Shown here piece after piece: positions 9,218 to 18,800 of a DNA stretch of 35,503 nt (position 1 is the stretch's first letter; each line of letters starts with the position of its first letter). The position numbers and the translations under genes are program-made. Location: the NCBI GenBank assembly GCA_029974925.1, contig JARKQH010000248.1, positions 1-35,503 of the forward strand. The letters run 5' to 3'. The notes under the pieces were generated by a model that saw only the letters and a list, made by a program, of their open reading frames with translations, was not told the origin of the DNA and ran no database searches. The stretch comes from Verrucomicrobiota bacterium. Its GTDB lineage: Bacteria > Verrucomicrobiota > Verrucomicrobiia > Limisphaerales > UBA8199.

Positions 9218-10639
9218 TCAGCTTGGCGTTGCCCAGGCCGTGGCAGCGATTTGCCCGGCAATTTCCTCGGCGGGGTAGGTCCAGATTTCAGCGAGGGTGG
9301 GATGATAGTGGGGCAGGGTGGCCAGCTCCGCGGCGGTCATGCGCTTGTGCATGGCCGCGACAATTTCATGGATGAGTTCGCCCCCTTGCGGGCCGACGCA
9401 GCAGCCGCCGAGGATTTCGCCCGAAACCGGATCCGCCAGCAGTTTCACGAACCCGTCCTTCGCCTCCATGATCAGGGACTTGCCATGGTCGTTGAACGGG
9501 TAGCTCGCCTTGAGGAAGGCCCGGCCGGTTGCGGACGCCTGGCGTTCGGTCAGCCCCACGCAGGCGATTTGGGGTTCGGTGAACACCACTTCAATCAGCA
9601 ACCGGTAGTCCATTTCCCGCGGCTTCTGCGGGTGGGCGATGTTGTGCGCCGCGGTTTCGCCCTGCTGGATGGCAATGTGGACGATTTCGTGCAGCCCCGT
9701 GCAATCTCCCGCGGCGTAAATATGCGGCGCGCTGGTCTGCATGCGCGCGTTGGTCACAATGCGCCCGCGCTCCAACGCGACCCCGGCCCGCTCAAGACCA
9801 AGCCCCGCGACGTTCGGAACACGCCCCAAACCGAAGAACACTTCCTCGGCCTCGACCCGCACCGTCCTGCCCTCGTGCTCGAAGGTGATTTCCTTGCGGT
9901 TCCCCCGCCGCCGGGCATCCAGCAGCCGCGTGCCGGTATGGACGCGGATGCCTTCGCGCCGAAACACGTCCTCAATCACCCGCGCGGCATCCGGGTCGAA
10001 TCCGCGCAGAACCTGGGCGCTGCGCTGGACCAGCGTAACCTCGACGCCGAAGCGCGAGAAAAACTGGGCGAACTCGAGGGCGACGGCGCCGCCGCCAAGC
10101 ACAATGAGCGACCGCGGCAATCGTTCCAGCCGCAGCGCGGTGTCGCTCGTCAGGCACTCCAGCGCCTCCAACTGGGGCAGGGGACTGGGGGCCACCCGCG
10201 AGCCGGTCGCAACCACGAAATGACGGCCGGTGACCCGCCGGCCGCCGCTGAGCTCGACCGTGTGCGGGTCCACAAAAGTGGCCGTGGCCCGGATGAACTC
10301 GAAGCGTCCTTGGTTAAGTTGCTGCACGCGGTAGCTGGCAAAGTCCTGAATGAGAGAATCCTTGCGCGCCATGACCGCCTTGAAATCGAAGGACACCGGC
10401 CCCGCCTGAACGCCCCAGGTGGCGGCGTGACGGGTCAGGTGCATCACCTCGGCGGCGTAGAGCAGCGCCTTGGTGGGCATGCAGCCGCGCAGAATGCACA
10501 GACCGCCCACCTCCTCGCCGCCCTCAATGACGGCGGTCTTGAGCCCCTCGCCGGCCGCGGTGCGCGCCGCGGCGTATCCGCCGCTGCCGGCGCCAATGAT
10601 CACCACATCAAAATCAAACTGCCCTCGCGGGTCGTTCAT
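9218..10639 (-). CDS. Dihydrolipoyl dehydrogenase (E3)-like flavoprotein disulfide reductase
   Basis: 473 residues from the ATG at 10639; the frame stays open upstream to 10690, but the conserved fold begins at FDFDVVIIGAGSGGYAA, so the shorter start is preferred. An ATG at 10651 is also possible. FAD-binding GAGSGG near the N-terminus, the redox-active disulfide CILRGC (Cys48 and Cys53), NAD-binding GGGAVALEFAQFF, the second FAD motif YAAGDCTG, and a C-terminal His-Glu pair in HYHPTLAEIW (His446, Glu451) make this a class I pyridine nucleotide-disulfide oxidoreductase. The spacing fits dihydrolipoyl dehydrogenase, but GGLCILRGCMPTK differs from the usual GGTCLNVGCIPSK. It is the only E3 candidate here, 3.9 kb from the E1/E2 operon and on the other strand, so it may serve several complexes. 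It is co-directional with the helicase gene, 82 bases downstream of its stop. Confidence 0.85.
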   Translation of the reverse strand: MNDPRGQFDFDVVIIGAGSGGYAAARTAAGEGLKTAVIEGGEEVGGLCILRGCMPTKALLYAAEVMHLTRHAATWGVQAGPVSFDFKAVMARKDSLIQDFASYRVQQLNQGRFEFIRATATFVDPHTVELSGGRRVTGRHFVVATGSRVAPSPLPQLEALECLTSDTALRLERLPRSLIVLGGGAVALEFAQFFSRFGVEVTLVQRSAQVLRGFDPDAARVIEDVFRREGIRVHTGTRLLDARRRGNRKEITFEHEGRTVRVEAEEVFFGLGRVPNVAGLGLERAGVALERGRIVTNARMQTSAPHIYAAGDCTGLHEIVHIAIQQGETAAHNIAHPQKPREMDYRLLIEVVFTEPQIACVGLTERQASATGRAFLKASYPFNDHGKSLIMEAKDGFVKLLADPVSGEILGGCCVGPQGGELIHEIVAAMHKRMTAAELATLPHYHPTLAEIWTYPAEEIAGQIAATAWATPS

Positions 10640-10721
10640 GCCACCCAGCATGCAGGCGGATTCCCCCCGCGGCAAGGGCGCGGTGCTCAAAAGAGCGCGG
10701 CGCGCAGCGTGCCGCCGGCTC

Positions 10722-12779
10722 TCAGCCCAGCGAATCGCGCATCATCGCAAAAAGCTGTTTGCCGGACGCCGGCGGCACCGGCTGGCGCGATTGGGCGTCG
10801 GCGTGTTCGACCAGGTCCTCGGGGAGGTCCTTGAGAAACGAGGAGGGATGAGCCGGCACGATCTGGCCGTATTTCTTCCGCCCGGTGCAGTAACTGATCG
10901 TCAGCGTCTGCATGGCGCGGGTGATGGCGACGTAAAACAGCCGGCGCTCCTCATCCAGAGTCCCTTCGGTCTTGGAGCGCGAATGCGGCAGCAGCCCCTC
11001 CTCTAGCCCGACAATCGAGACATGGGGAAACTCCAGTCCCTTGCAACTGTGCATGGTGATCAACGTCACGGCGTTGCCGGCGTTTTCCTCCTCTTCCTCC
11101 CGCTCGGTGTCCAGCGTGATCTCTTCCAGGAAGCTCTGCAACCGCTCCGCCGGCGTTGTCCGGGGCGCTTCAGCCCCATCGAGCGAGCTCAACAGTTCCG
11201 TCAGGTTGCGAATGCGGCTGTCCGCCGTCTCCGGGTTCTTCTCCGACCGCCGCAATTCCGCAAAGTAGCCGATCTCGTCCAGGCAATGGTGACCCCATTT
11301 TTGCAGACCATGGGCGTCCCGCGCCAGCGCCTCGGATTGCAGCGCCGCCCGGGTCCGCTCAATGAAATGGACGAAGTTTTCAAGGCTTTGCCGGGTGCGG
11401 GCGGGGAACGTGGCGGTGACGGCGGGATTTTTCATCACGGCAAAGACGGGGCACTTGCGCTCCTGGCTGGCCCCGAGCAGCCGTTCCATCGTCGCGTCAC
11501 TCAACCCGCGTGCCGGCACGTTGGCGATGCGCAGCAGGCTGATGTCGTCGTTGGGATTCAGGAAAACCTTGAGGTAAGCGAGCAAATCGCGAACCTCGCG
11601 CCGGTCGAAAAAGCTTTGCCCGCCAATGAGGTGGTAACGGATACCCGCCTGCCGCAAGGCGGTCTCGAGCGGTCGCGACTGGACATTGGTCCGGAACAGA
11701 ATCGCCTGGTCCGACCAGGGGATGCGCCGAAACATGCGGTCGGCTTCAATTTTCTCGGTGATTCCCCGCGCCTCGGCTTCGTCCGTCTCGTAGGTGTGCA
11801 GCGTGATTTTCATTCCCGCCCCTTTTTGCGACCAGAGTTGTTTGCCCCGGCGCCGGGCGTTGTGGCGGATGACGGCGTTGGCCGCGTTTAGAATCGTGGT
11901 GGTGGACCGGTAGTTTTGCTCGAGCTTGATGACTTTGACTTCCGGATAGTGTTTTTCCATGTCGAGCAGGTTGGCGATTTCGGCCCCCCGCCACCCATAA
12001 ATGCTTTGGTCATCATCCCCCACGACGCAGAGGTTGCGGTGTTCGCAGGTCAGGGCGTGGACGAGCTGGAACTGGGCGGCGTTGGTATCCTGGTACTCGT
12101 CCACCATCACGTAGCGGTAAGTCGCCCGGCATGATTCCAGCGCCTGCGGATGCTCCTGGAACAGCCGCAACGTCAGCAGAATGAGATCGTCGAAGTCCAC
12201 CGCGTTGCAGGCCCGCAGCGCCGATTCATACCGCGACCGAAGATGATTCGCCAGCGCCCGGACGCCCGCGTCCCCGAACTGGGCCCGCTCCCCGCCGTTC
12301 TTGATGCGGCTGATCAGTCCCAGAATCTCCGCCGGGTCCGCTTTTTCGCCTTTGGCGGAGAGGTTCGCCAGAATTTTTTTCACCACCCCGATCTGCTCCG
12401 ATTCGTCGTAAATGACAAAATTGCGTTTGTAACCCAGTTTTTCAATGTGCTGGCGCAGAATCCGCACGCACAACGAATGAAACGTGCAGAGCGTGGGCTG
12501 CGTCGGGCCCTCCCCGGCGCCAGGACCCGCCGAAGGCCGGGCAAGCGCTTTCCTCGGGAGGAGCTGCCGCACCCGTTCCTGCATCTCCCGGGCGGCCTTG
12601 TTGGTAAAGGTCACTCCCAGGATGTTGCCGGGCGCAATCCCCCGCTCAATCATGTGCGCAATGCGGTAGGTGATGACTCGCGTTTTGCCCGTCCCCGCGC
12701 CGGCCAGAATGAGAACCGGGCCGCGGAGGGTCTCCACGGCCTGCCGTTGCTGCGGGTTTAACGAGCTCAGATTCAACAT
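10722..12779 (-). CDS. ATP-dependent DNA helicase of the UvrD/Rep/PcrA family (SF1A)
   Basis: 685 residues, the normal size for Rep/PcrA. Motifs in order: Q-motif LNPQQRQAVE (residues 7-16), Walker A AGAGTGKT (26-33), TFTNKAAREM (motif Ia), TFHSL, Walker B VDEYQDTN, motif III GDDDQSIYGWRGA, motif IV LEQNYRST, and near the C-terminus ITMHSCKGLEFPHV (motif V) and ERRLFYVAITRA (motif VI). The enzyme translocates 3'-5' on single-stranded DNA, in repair or replication restart. A proline/glycine-rich insertion (about residues 79-92) lies between motif Ia and TFHSL. No AddB or RecB-type nuclease domain is present. The ATG at 12779 is directly before the Q-motif region, so the start is well placed. 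Rep versus PcrA/UvrD cannot be assigned confidently, so no symbol is given. Confidence 0.95.
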   Translation of the reverse strand: MLNLSSLNPQQRQAVETLRGPVLILAGAGTGKTRVITYRIAHMIERGIAPGNILGVTFTNKAAREMQERVRQLLPRKALARPSAGPGAGEGPTQPTLCTFHSLCVRILRQHIEKLGYKRNFVIYDESEQIGVVKKILANLSAKGEKADPAEILGLISRIKNGGERAQFGDAGVRALANHLRSRYESALRACNAVDFDDLILLTLRLFQEHPQALESCRATYRYVMVDEYQDTNAAQFQLVHALTCEHRNLCVVGDDDQSIYGWRGAEIANLLDMEKHYPEVKVIKLEQNYRSTTTILNAANAVIRHNARRRGKQLWSQKGAGMKITLHTYETDEAEARGITEKIEADRMFRRIPWSDQAILFRTNVQSRPLETALRQAGIRYHLIGGQSFFDRREVRDLLAYLKVFLNPNDDISLLRIANVPARGLSDATMERLLGASQERKCPVFAVMKNPAVTATFPARTRQSLENFVHFIERTRAALQSEALARDAHGLQKWGHHCLDEIGYFAELRRSEKNPETADSRIRNLTELLSSLDGAEAPRTTPAERLQSFLEEITLDTEREEEEENAGNAVTLITMHSCKGLEFPHVSIVGLEEGLLPHSRSKTEGTLDEERRLFYVAITRAMQTLTISYCTGRKKYGQIVPAHPSSFLKDLPEDLVEHADAQSRQPVPPASGKQLFAMMRDSLG

Positions 12780-12945
12780 CGGGCGCGGAGAGTAGTGGCC
12801 GGTTCAAGGAACTCCAAGCTCATTTCGCAATTTCCTCGTTGCGGCCTCCGCACCGGCGTTCGCCCGTTGCCAGCCGCCGTCCAAGGAGCGGCCCCGCCGT
12901 GCTTTTTTGTCGCCGATCAGGCCGCCTCCATATCAAACTGGCCTG

Positions 12946-14133
12946 GTGAGAACCTTGCTTTTCTTGCTCCTCAGCGCGGCCGCCGTCATGGGCAGCGATT
13001 CGACTTCAATCGCCTGGCGGTCGAGAAAACCCTGGTCCGACCCCGCATTCTTCCCGCTGGCCGTGTGGCTGCAGTCTCCGGCCAACGCCGCCCGTTACAA
13101 AGCCGCTGGGATCAACTGCTATGTCGGCCTCTGGAAAGGTCCAACCCCGGAGCAACTTCGGCTGCTGAAGGAGGCGGACATGCCGGTGATCTGCGACCAG
13201 AACGACGTGGGTCTGGAACACCTGGACGACCCGCTGATCATCGGCTGGATGCATGGCGACGAGCCGGACAATGCCCAGTCTCTCGGCCAGGGCAAGGGCT
13301 GGGGGCCTCCCATCCCACCCGCGACAATCGTGGCGGATTATCATCGGCTGCGGAAAGCCGACCCCTCCCGGCCGGTGCTGCTTAACCTGGGCCAGGGGGT
13401 CGCCTGGGACGGCTACTATGGCCGCGGTACCCGCACCCGCCACCCGGAAGACTATCCCCAGTATATCGAAGGCTGCGACATCGTTTCCTTCGATATCTAC
13501 CCTGTCGTGCATGAGCGGGCGGAGGTCGCCGGGAAGCTGTGGTTGGTGCCTTATGGCGTCGAGCGCCTCGTCAAGTGGACCGGTGGTCGAAAACCGGTTT
13601 GGAACTGCCTCGAATGCACCCACATCAGCAACCCGGACAAAAAAGCGACGCCGCACCAGGTTCGCTGCGAGGCCTGGATGGCCCTCATCCACGGCTCCCA
13701 AGGCCTGATCTATTTCGTCCACCAGTTCAAACCCCGTTTCCGGGAGGCGGCGTTGCTGGATGACCCCGAAATGCTCGCCGCCGTTACGGCGTTGAACCGC
13801 CAGATTACACGCCTGGCTCCGGTTCTAAACTCTCCCACCCTTCAGGACGTGGCCACCGTCCGCCCGGCGAATCCGGACATTCCCGTGGCTGTGATGGCCA
13901 AACGCGACGCCAGGCACGGCTACCTCTTCGCCGTCGCCATGCGCGAGGGCCGCTCCGAGGCCACCTTCGACGTCAAGGACATGGCGGGAAACAGCGTCGA
14001 AGTCCTGGATGAAAACCGAACGCTCACCGCCACCGACGGCCGGTTCACGGACACCTTCGGTCCGTGGGACGTCCATCTCTACCGCTATTTGTCCCGCCGC
14101 TCCAGCACGGCGGGCGAGCTCAAATTGCCGTAA
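12946..14133 (+). CDS. Secreted glycosidase-like TIM-barrel protein, family not assigned
   Basis: 395 residues from the GTG at 12946, chosen because it starts directly at a signal peptide (VRTLLFLLLSAAAVMGSDS); the frame is open upstream to a TTG at 12907. The body reads like a (beta/alpha)8 clan GH-A-style hydrolase: FFPLAVWLQSP, AAGINCYVGLWKGPT, IIGWMHGDEPDN, SRPVLLNLGQGVAWDG, DIVSFDIYPV, KPVWNCLECTH, HGSQGLIYFVHQF. Glu106 in HGDEPDN and Glu223 in NCLECTH sit where the acid/base (strand 4) and nucleophile (strand 7) are expected, which is inference from order alone. A C-terminal beta domain (about 300-385) follows. I know similar proteins from Planctomycetota and Verrucomicrobiota annotated only as hypothetical. 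Its last 49 bases overlap the end of the convergent DUF187 gene. Confidence 0.82.
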   Translation: MRTLLFLLLSAAAVMGSDSTSIAWRSRKPWSDPAFFPLAVWLQSPANAARYKAAGINCYVGLWKGPTPEQLRLLKEADMPVICDQNDVGLEHLDDPLIIGWMHGDEPDNAQSLGQGKGWGPPIPPATIVADYHRLRKADPSRPVLLNLGQGVAWDGYYGRGTRTRHPEDYPQYIEGCDIVSFDIYPVVHERAEVAGKLWLVPYGVERLVKWTGGRKPVWNCLECTHISNPDKKATPHQVRCEAWMALIHGSQGLIYFVHQFKPRFREAALLDDPEMLAAVTALNRQITRLAPVLNSPTLQDVATVRPANPDIPVAVMAKRDARHGYLFAVAMREGRSEATFDVKDMAGNSVEVLDENRTLTATDGRFTDTFGPWDVHLYRYLSRRSSTAGELKLP

Positions 14134-15635
14134 CGGTCAACCGCGGAAAGCGCAACGGCCGACGGCGCTTTGGGATCCAGCTCGGCCCACCGGCTCGAGC
14201 CGGGAAGCACCCGGGCGCTCCACCGGGAACCGTCCCGCGTCTGAAGAAGCCAGAGGGCGGCTGGCTCGCTTCCCGAGCTTTCCCACGAGACGCGGGACGC
14301 GGCGGAGTTGATGCCAAGCCGGGGCTTGCCGGGAGGGGTCTGGTCCAGCCAGGGAGCGGCCGGAATCAGGGCGGGTTGAGCGTAAACTTCCTTCGCGAGG
14401 GCGTCGGCCAGCCGGCTGGCCCCAAGCAAACTTGACATATTCCAGTGGATGTGCCCGCTCGCGCCGGGCTGTTTTCGCGTGATCCGAATTTGATTCAGGA
14501 TTTCCTCCGGCTGCCAGCGCCGGCGCGTCTGGGTCGAATTCAGGCCGGGCACCAGGTGGCGGTGCCGGGCGTTTTGCTGCGCCCACCATTTCAACAGCAC
14601 CGGGTAACTCTGCTCCGGCGGCTCGATGGCCCAGTAGAGCTGCGGGGCAAAATAGTCCACCCACCCCTTTTCCAACCATTTCCGCGCGTCCGCGTACAGA
14701 CTCGCATAGGCGTCAAAACCTTTGATCTGCGGCGGATTGCCCGGCCGCCAGATGCCAAAGGGGCTCACCCCGAACTTGACCCACGGCTTGGCCGACTTCA
14801 CCGAGGAATACACCCGCTCGATGAACCGGTTCACATTCTCCCGGCGCCAATCGTCGCGGCTAAACCCGCTGTTTTTTCCGTAACGCTCCCAACTGGCGTC
14901 ATCCGGAAAGTCCAGTTCCTTGCCGTCCCGCCCGCGCTCCTTGTACGGATAAAAGTAATCATCAAAATGCACCCCGTCCACGTCGTATCGCCTCACCACG
15001 TCCATCACCACGCTTAACGAGTAGTCCTGCACCGCCTTCTCGCCCGGGTCCAGCCACAGGTAACGGCCATACTCCCGCACCAGACTCGGCCGGGTCTTGG
15101 AAACATGGTTGGGCGAGACGGGGGATTGGGCCGACGCGTGCCGCGCCCGGTAGGGATTGAACCACGCATGCAGCTCCAGTCCCCGCTTGTGCGCTTCGTC
15201 TATCGCAAACGCCAGCGGATCATAAAAAGGCTCCGGCGCCTTTCCCATTTCTCCGGTCAGGTATTCCGACCACGGTTCAATCGTCGAGGCATAAAGGGCG
15301 TCACAGCCCGGCCGCACCTGGAAAATGATCGCGTTGAGCTTGAGCTTGGCGGCACGATCCAAAATCGCTGTCAGTTCCGCTTTCTGTGCCGCCACGCTGA
15401 GACGGTTGCTCGACGGCCAGTCTATGTTCCCCACCGTCGCCACCCAAGCTGCGCGGTATTCGCGCGAAGGCGCCGGCGGACGCGTCACACTTGGAACATA
15501 GGAAGCAGCGTTTACTCCCAAACACCAAAGCGTCGCAAATGCCGAAAGCACAAGTACTTGTGTGATTGATGGAGCTCTGAAACCCCAGGACGAACGGGGG
15601 GGCTGAAATGCCGAGGTGCACATACGATGTTCCAT
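14085..15635 (-). CDS. Glycosyl hydrolase-like 10 (GHL10/DUF187, YngK-like) secreted protein
   Basis: About 516 residues from the ATG at 15635. The frame is open to another ATG at 15704, but that would put about 45 residues before the hydrophobic core (TQVLVLSAFATLWCLGVNA), too long for a signal peptide n-region; an ATG at 15623 is also possible. The family opening EYRAAWVATVGNIDWPS is textbook GHL10, followed by LKLNAIIFQVRPGCDALY, GLELHAWFNPYRAR, YDVDGVHFDDYFYPY, WVKFGVSPFGIW and DYFAPQLYWAIE. The protein is a TIM barrel expected in the periplasm or outside, acting on a polysaccharide or peptidoglycan-derived glycan; the substrate is not established for this family. A fibronectin-like C-terminal domain (last about 90 residues) follows. 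It is divergent from smc and overlaps the convergent glycosidase-like gene by 49 bases. Confidence 0.9.
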   Translation of the reverse strand: MEHRMCTSAFQPPRSSWGFRAPSITQVLVLSAFATLWCLGVNAASYVPSVTRPPAPSREYRAAWVATVGNIDWPSSNRLSVAAQKAELTAILDRAAKLKLNAIIFQVRPGCDALYASTIEPWSEYLTGEMGKAPEPFYDPLAFAIDEAHKRGLELHAWFNPYRARHASAQSPVSPNHVSKTRPSLVREYGRYLWLDPGEKAVQDYSLSVVMDVVRRYDVDGVHFDDYFYPYKERGRDGKELDFPDDASWERYGKNSGFSRDDWRRENVNRFIERVYSSVKSAKPWVKFGVSPFGIWRPGNPPQIKGFDAYASLYADARKWLEKGWVDYFAPQLYWAIEPPEQSYPVLLKWWAQQNARHRHLVPGLNSTQTRRRWQPEEILNQIRITRKQPGASGHIHWNMSSLLGASRLADALAKEVYAQPALIPAAPWLDQTPPGKPRLGINSAASRVSWESSGSEPAALWLLQTRDGSRWSARVLPGSSRWAELDPKAPSAVALSAVDRYGNLSSPAVLERRDK

Positions 15636-15874
15636 GAGACGTCCGGCCAGGCTGTTGAATTCGGCGAGGGGATGAAAAAAGCGCTTGAAAGGTGGCTTGA
15701 ACATGCTTAATTAAAGGCAAGACAGAAAGCGATTAGCAATAGATAAAGACGCTTAGCGGCACGGTCACATCTCGGTTCCTCACCCATTAGTTGTGCCGCG
15801 GGAAATGGCCTGTCCTGTATATTGTGGTTTTGCGCTTTACACGTACGGACGGCTTTGATTGTCTTGAACCAGTC

Positions 15875-18800
15875 ATGCATCTGAAGAGTTTAACTGTCCT
15901 GGGATTTAAATCCTTTGCGGACAAGACGACCCTGAATTTTCAACCGGGGGTGACGGCCATCGTCGGCCCCAATGGGTGTGGCAAGTCGAACGTGTCCGAC
16001 GCAATCCGTTGGGTACTGGGCGAGCAATCGGCCAAGGCGCTTCGCGGGGGCGAGATGGCCGATGTCATCTTCAACGGGACGGACGGCCGCAAGCCATTGG
16101 GGATGGCTGAGGTGTCCCTCACAATCGGTGGTATGGACACCGAACACCTCTCCGCCGCAGGTGTGGAAATTGCCTACAATGAGGTTACGATTACCCGGCG
16201 GGTGTTCCGGGACGGCGGCAGCGAGTATTTCATCAACAAGACTCCCTGCCGCTTGAAGGACATTCAGCAGTTGTTCATGGGCACGGGCGTGGGCCGGACC
16301 AGCTACAGCATCATGGCCCAAGGCAACATCACGCAGATTCTCTCGAGCAAACCCGAAGACCGGCGGATGATCTTCGAAGAAGCGGCGGGGATCACCAAGT
16401 ACAAGGCCCAGAAGAAAGAGGCTCTCCGCAAGCTGGAATACACCGAGCAGAACCTCCTGCGGGTGGCGGACTTGGTGCGGGAGGTGAAGCGGCAGATCGG
16501 ATCGCTGCAGCGGCAGGCGGGCAAGGCCCGGCGCTACAAGCAATTGGCCGCGGAGCTGCAGCACTTGGACACCCAGTTGGCCCGGCACCAGTTCGACGTC
16601 TTGCAGGCGGAAATCCAGGAGCGGCAGGCCGCCGCCGAACAACTGCGGACCGAGATTGAAAGCTGCTCCGCCGCCGTGCTCCAATCCGAAGACCAGATTA
16701 CCCAACTGCGCGACCGGTTGTCGGAGCTCGAGCACGACATCGCCGCCCGGCAGCAACAGGGCATGGAGCTGAAAGGCGAGATGGACCGCCTCGAGAGCCG
16801 CATCCAGTTCAACGAGGAACGGCTCAAAGAACTGGCCTCGCAGAACACGCAGGCGCTGGCCGACATCACCCAGGCCGAGGAACGGCGCGAAATCGCGCGG
16901 CAGGAACTGGCCGCGGTGACGGCCAACCTGGAAAACGCGCAGAGTTCCGTGGCGCGGCATCGCCAGGCCCTCGAGGAGAAACAGCAGGGCCTGCGGCAGG
17001 TCGAGGACGAGTTGCGCCGCGCGCAGGAGGCGTTGCGCCAGGCCCAGGCGGAGGCCTTCGCCGCGGCGCAGGATTTGTCCCGGGTGCGCAACGAAATCAC
17101 CGCGCTGGACCTCCAGAAGCAAGGCAATGTGGTCCGGCTCGAAAAACTCTCGGCCGAGAAAATTCAACTCGAGGAGGAGCGAACGCGCCTGGAAGCGCGG
17201 CTGCAGGAGTTTGCGGCCAGCGTCGAAGCGGAAAAACTTCATGCCCAGACCCAGCGGGGGAGCGTCGAGCAGCGGCAGGCCCGATTGCGCGCGCTCCAGG
17301 ATGAGCTGGCGCAGGCGGGCGCGGAGCTGGATGCCCTGTTGCGGGAGCAGGCCGGGAAACGGTCCCAGTTGAGCGTCATCCAACAGCTCGACGCCGGTCA
17401 CGAAGGTTTTAGCGAAGGTTCGCTGGCCGCCTTGAAACAATCCCAACATGTGCTCGGCTCGCTGGCGGATCGGATTCGCGTGCCGGACCCGTATGTCACG
17501 GCCATCGAAACCGCCCTGGGGCATCATTTGCAGTTGGTCTTGACCGAGCAGCCGGAATCAGCCCGCGAGATTCTGGCGGACCTGGCTTTGAAGCGGAAAG
17601 GGCGGGCGAGCATCGCTCCTCTGGCCTTCGTCCGCAACGGGCACGGCAGCGGCCCGGACCCCGACGCCCCGGCCGCCGCCGAACCGGCTGCTTCGGCCGC
17701 CGTGCCGGCGCCGGAATTGAACGGCGTGCCGCTCCCCGCGCTGGCCGTCGTCCAAAGCGACGTTTCGGTCCGCCCCTTGGTCGAGCGGCTGCTGGGCGAG
17801 ACGCGGATTGTCCGTGACCTCGAGGCGGCCAGCCAGGCCTGGCTCGAAAGCGGCGGCGCGTTCCACTTTGTGACCCTGGACGGCGCGGTGCTGAGCCGCC
17901 CCGGCATTTTTACCGGCGGCGACAATCGCGGCAACGGCGCGGGAAAAGCCGCCTCGATTCTCGGCCGGAAAAACCAGATTGCCGAGCTGGAGTCCGCCCT
18001 GGCGGCCTTGCAGGAACGGGTGGCCGAGGCGAGCCGGCGGAAGGGCGCCCTGCAAAGCGAGCAAACCGAACTGCAGGCCAGCCTCCAGCAGGCCCAAACG
18101 GAGCTGCGGGCGCGCGAGGTGGCCATCGCCACCCACCAGGGCGAGTTTAACGCCCTCGAGAATTCCCGCCGCCTGCTGCATCAGAAGATTGACACCGTGG
18201 TTTTCGAGGTGCAAAGCCTCGCCGAGCAGCAGCAGGAGGGCCTCGAAAAGCGCCAGGCCCTGCAGACCCGCGCGGGCGAACTCGAGGCCCGCGAACAGGC
18301 CTGTCAGGCTCGCGTGGCCGGGCTGAATTCAACTTTGGAGACGCTGCGGCTGCGCCGGGACCAGGCCACGACCGGCCTCACCGAGTGCAAGGTCGCCCTG
18401 GCCACCGAGGAGCAGATGCTGGCCGCCAGCCGCCAGCAGCGCCAGACCCTCGACCAGCGCGTGCGCGAACTCACCCAGGTCATCGAGCAGCGCCGCGGCG
18501 AGGTCGCCTCCTTCCTCGCCCGCAAAGAGCAGGCCGAGGCGGAGATCCAACAATCCCGCGCCCGGATCGAAACGCTCCAGCACGAACGCGAGCAGGTCAA
18601 TGCCCAGACCGCCGCCTTGCTGGCGCAGAAGCAGACCCAGGAGGCGGACATCAGCCAGCGCGAGGAATCCCTCCGCGAGCAGCGCCGCAAGCTGGCGGAA
18701 GCCCAGGCGCACCGCGGCACGCTCGAGGTCGAGCTCGCCCAGAAAAACATGGGCGTGCAAAACCTCCGCGAGCGCATTCAGCAGAAATACCATGTCAACC

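Noticed and set aside
9218-10639. Mercuric reductase
   Set aside because: It keeps the HPTxxE pair expected in lipoyl dehydrogenases and has no N-terminal HMA domain or C-terminal vicinal cysteine pair.
15791-15874. Earlier start for smc adding 28 residues
   Set aside because: SMC proteins begin at MHLKSLTVLGFKSF; the extra residues resemble no SMC N-terminus.
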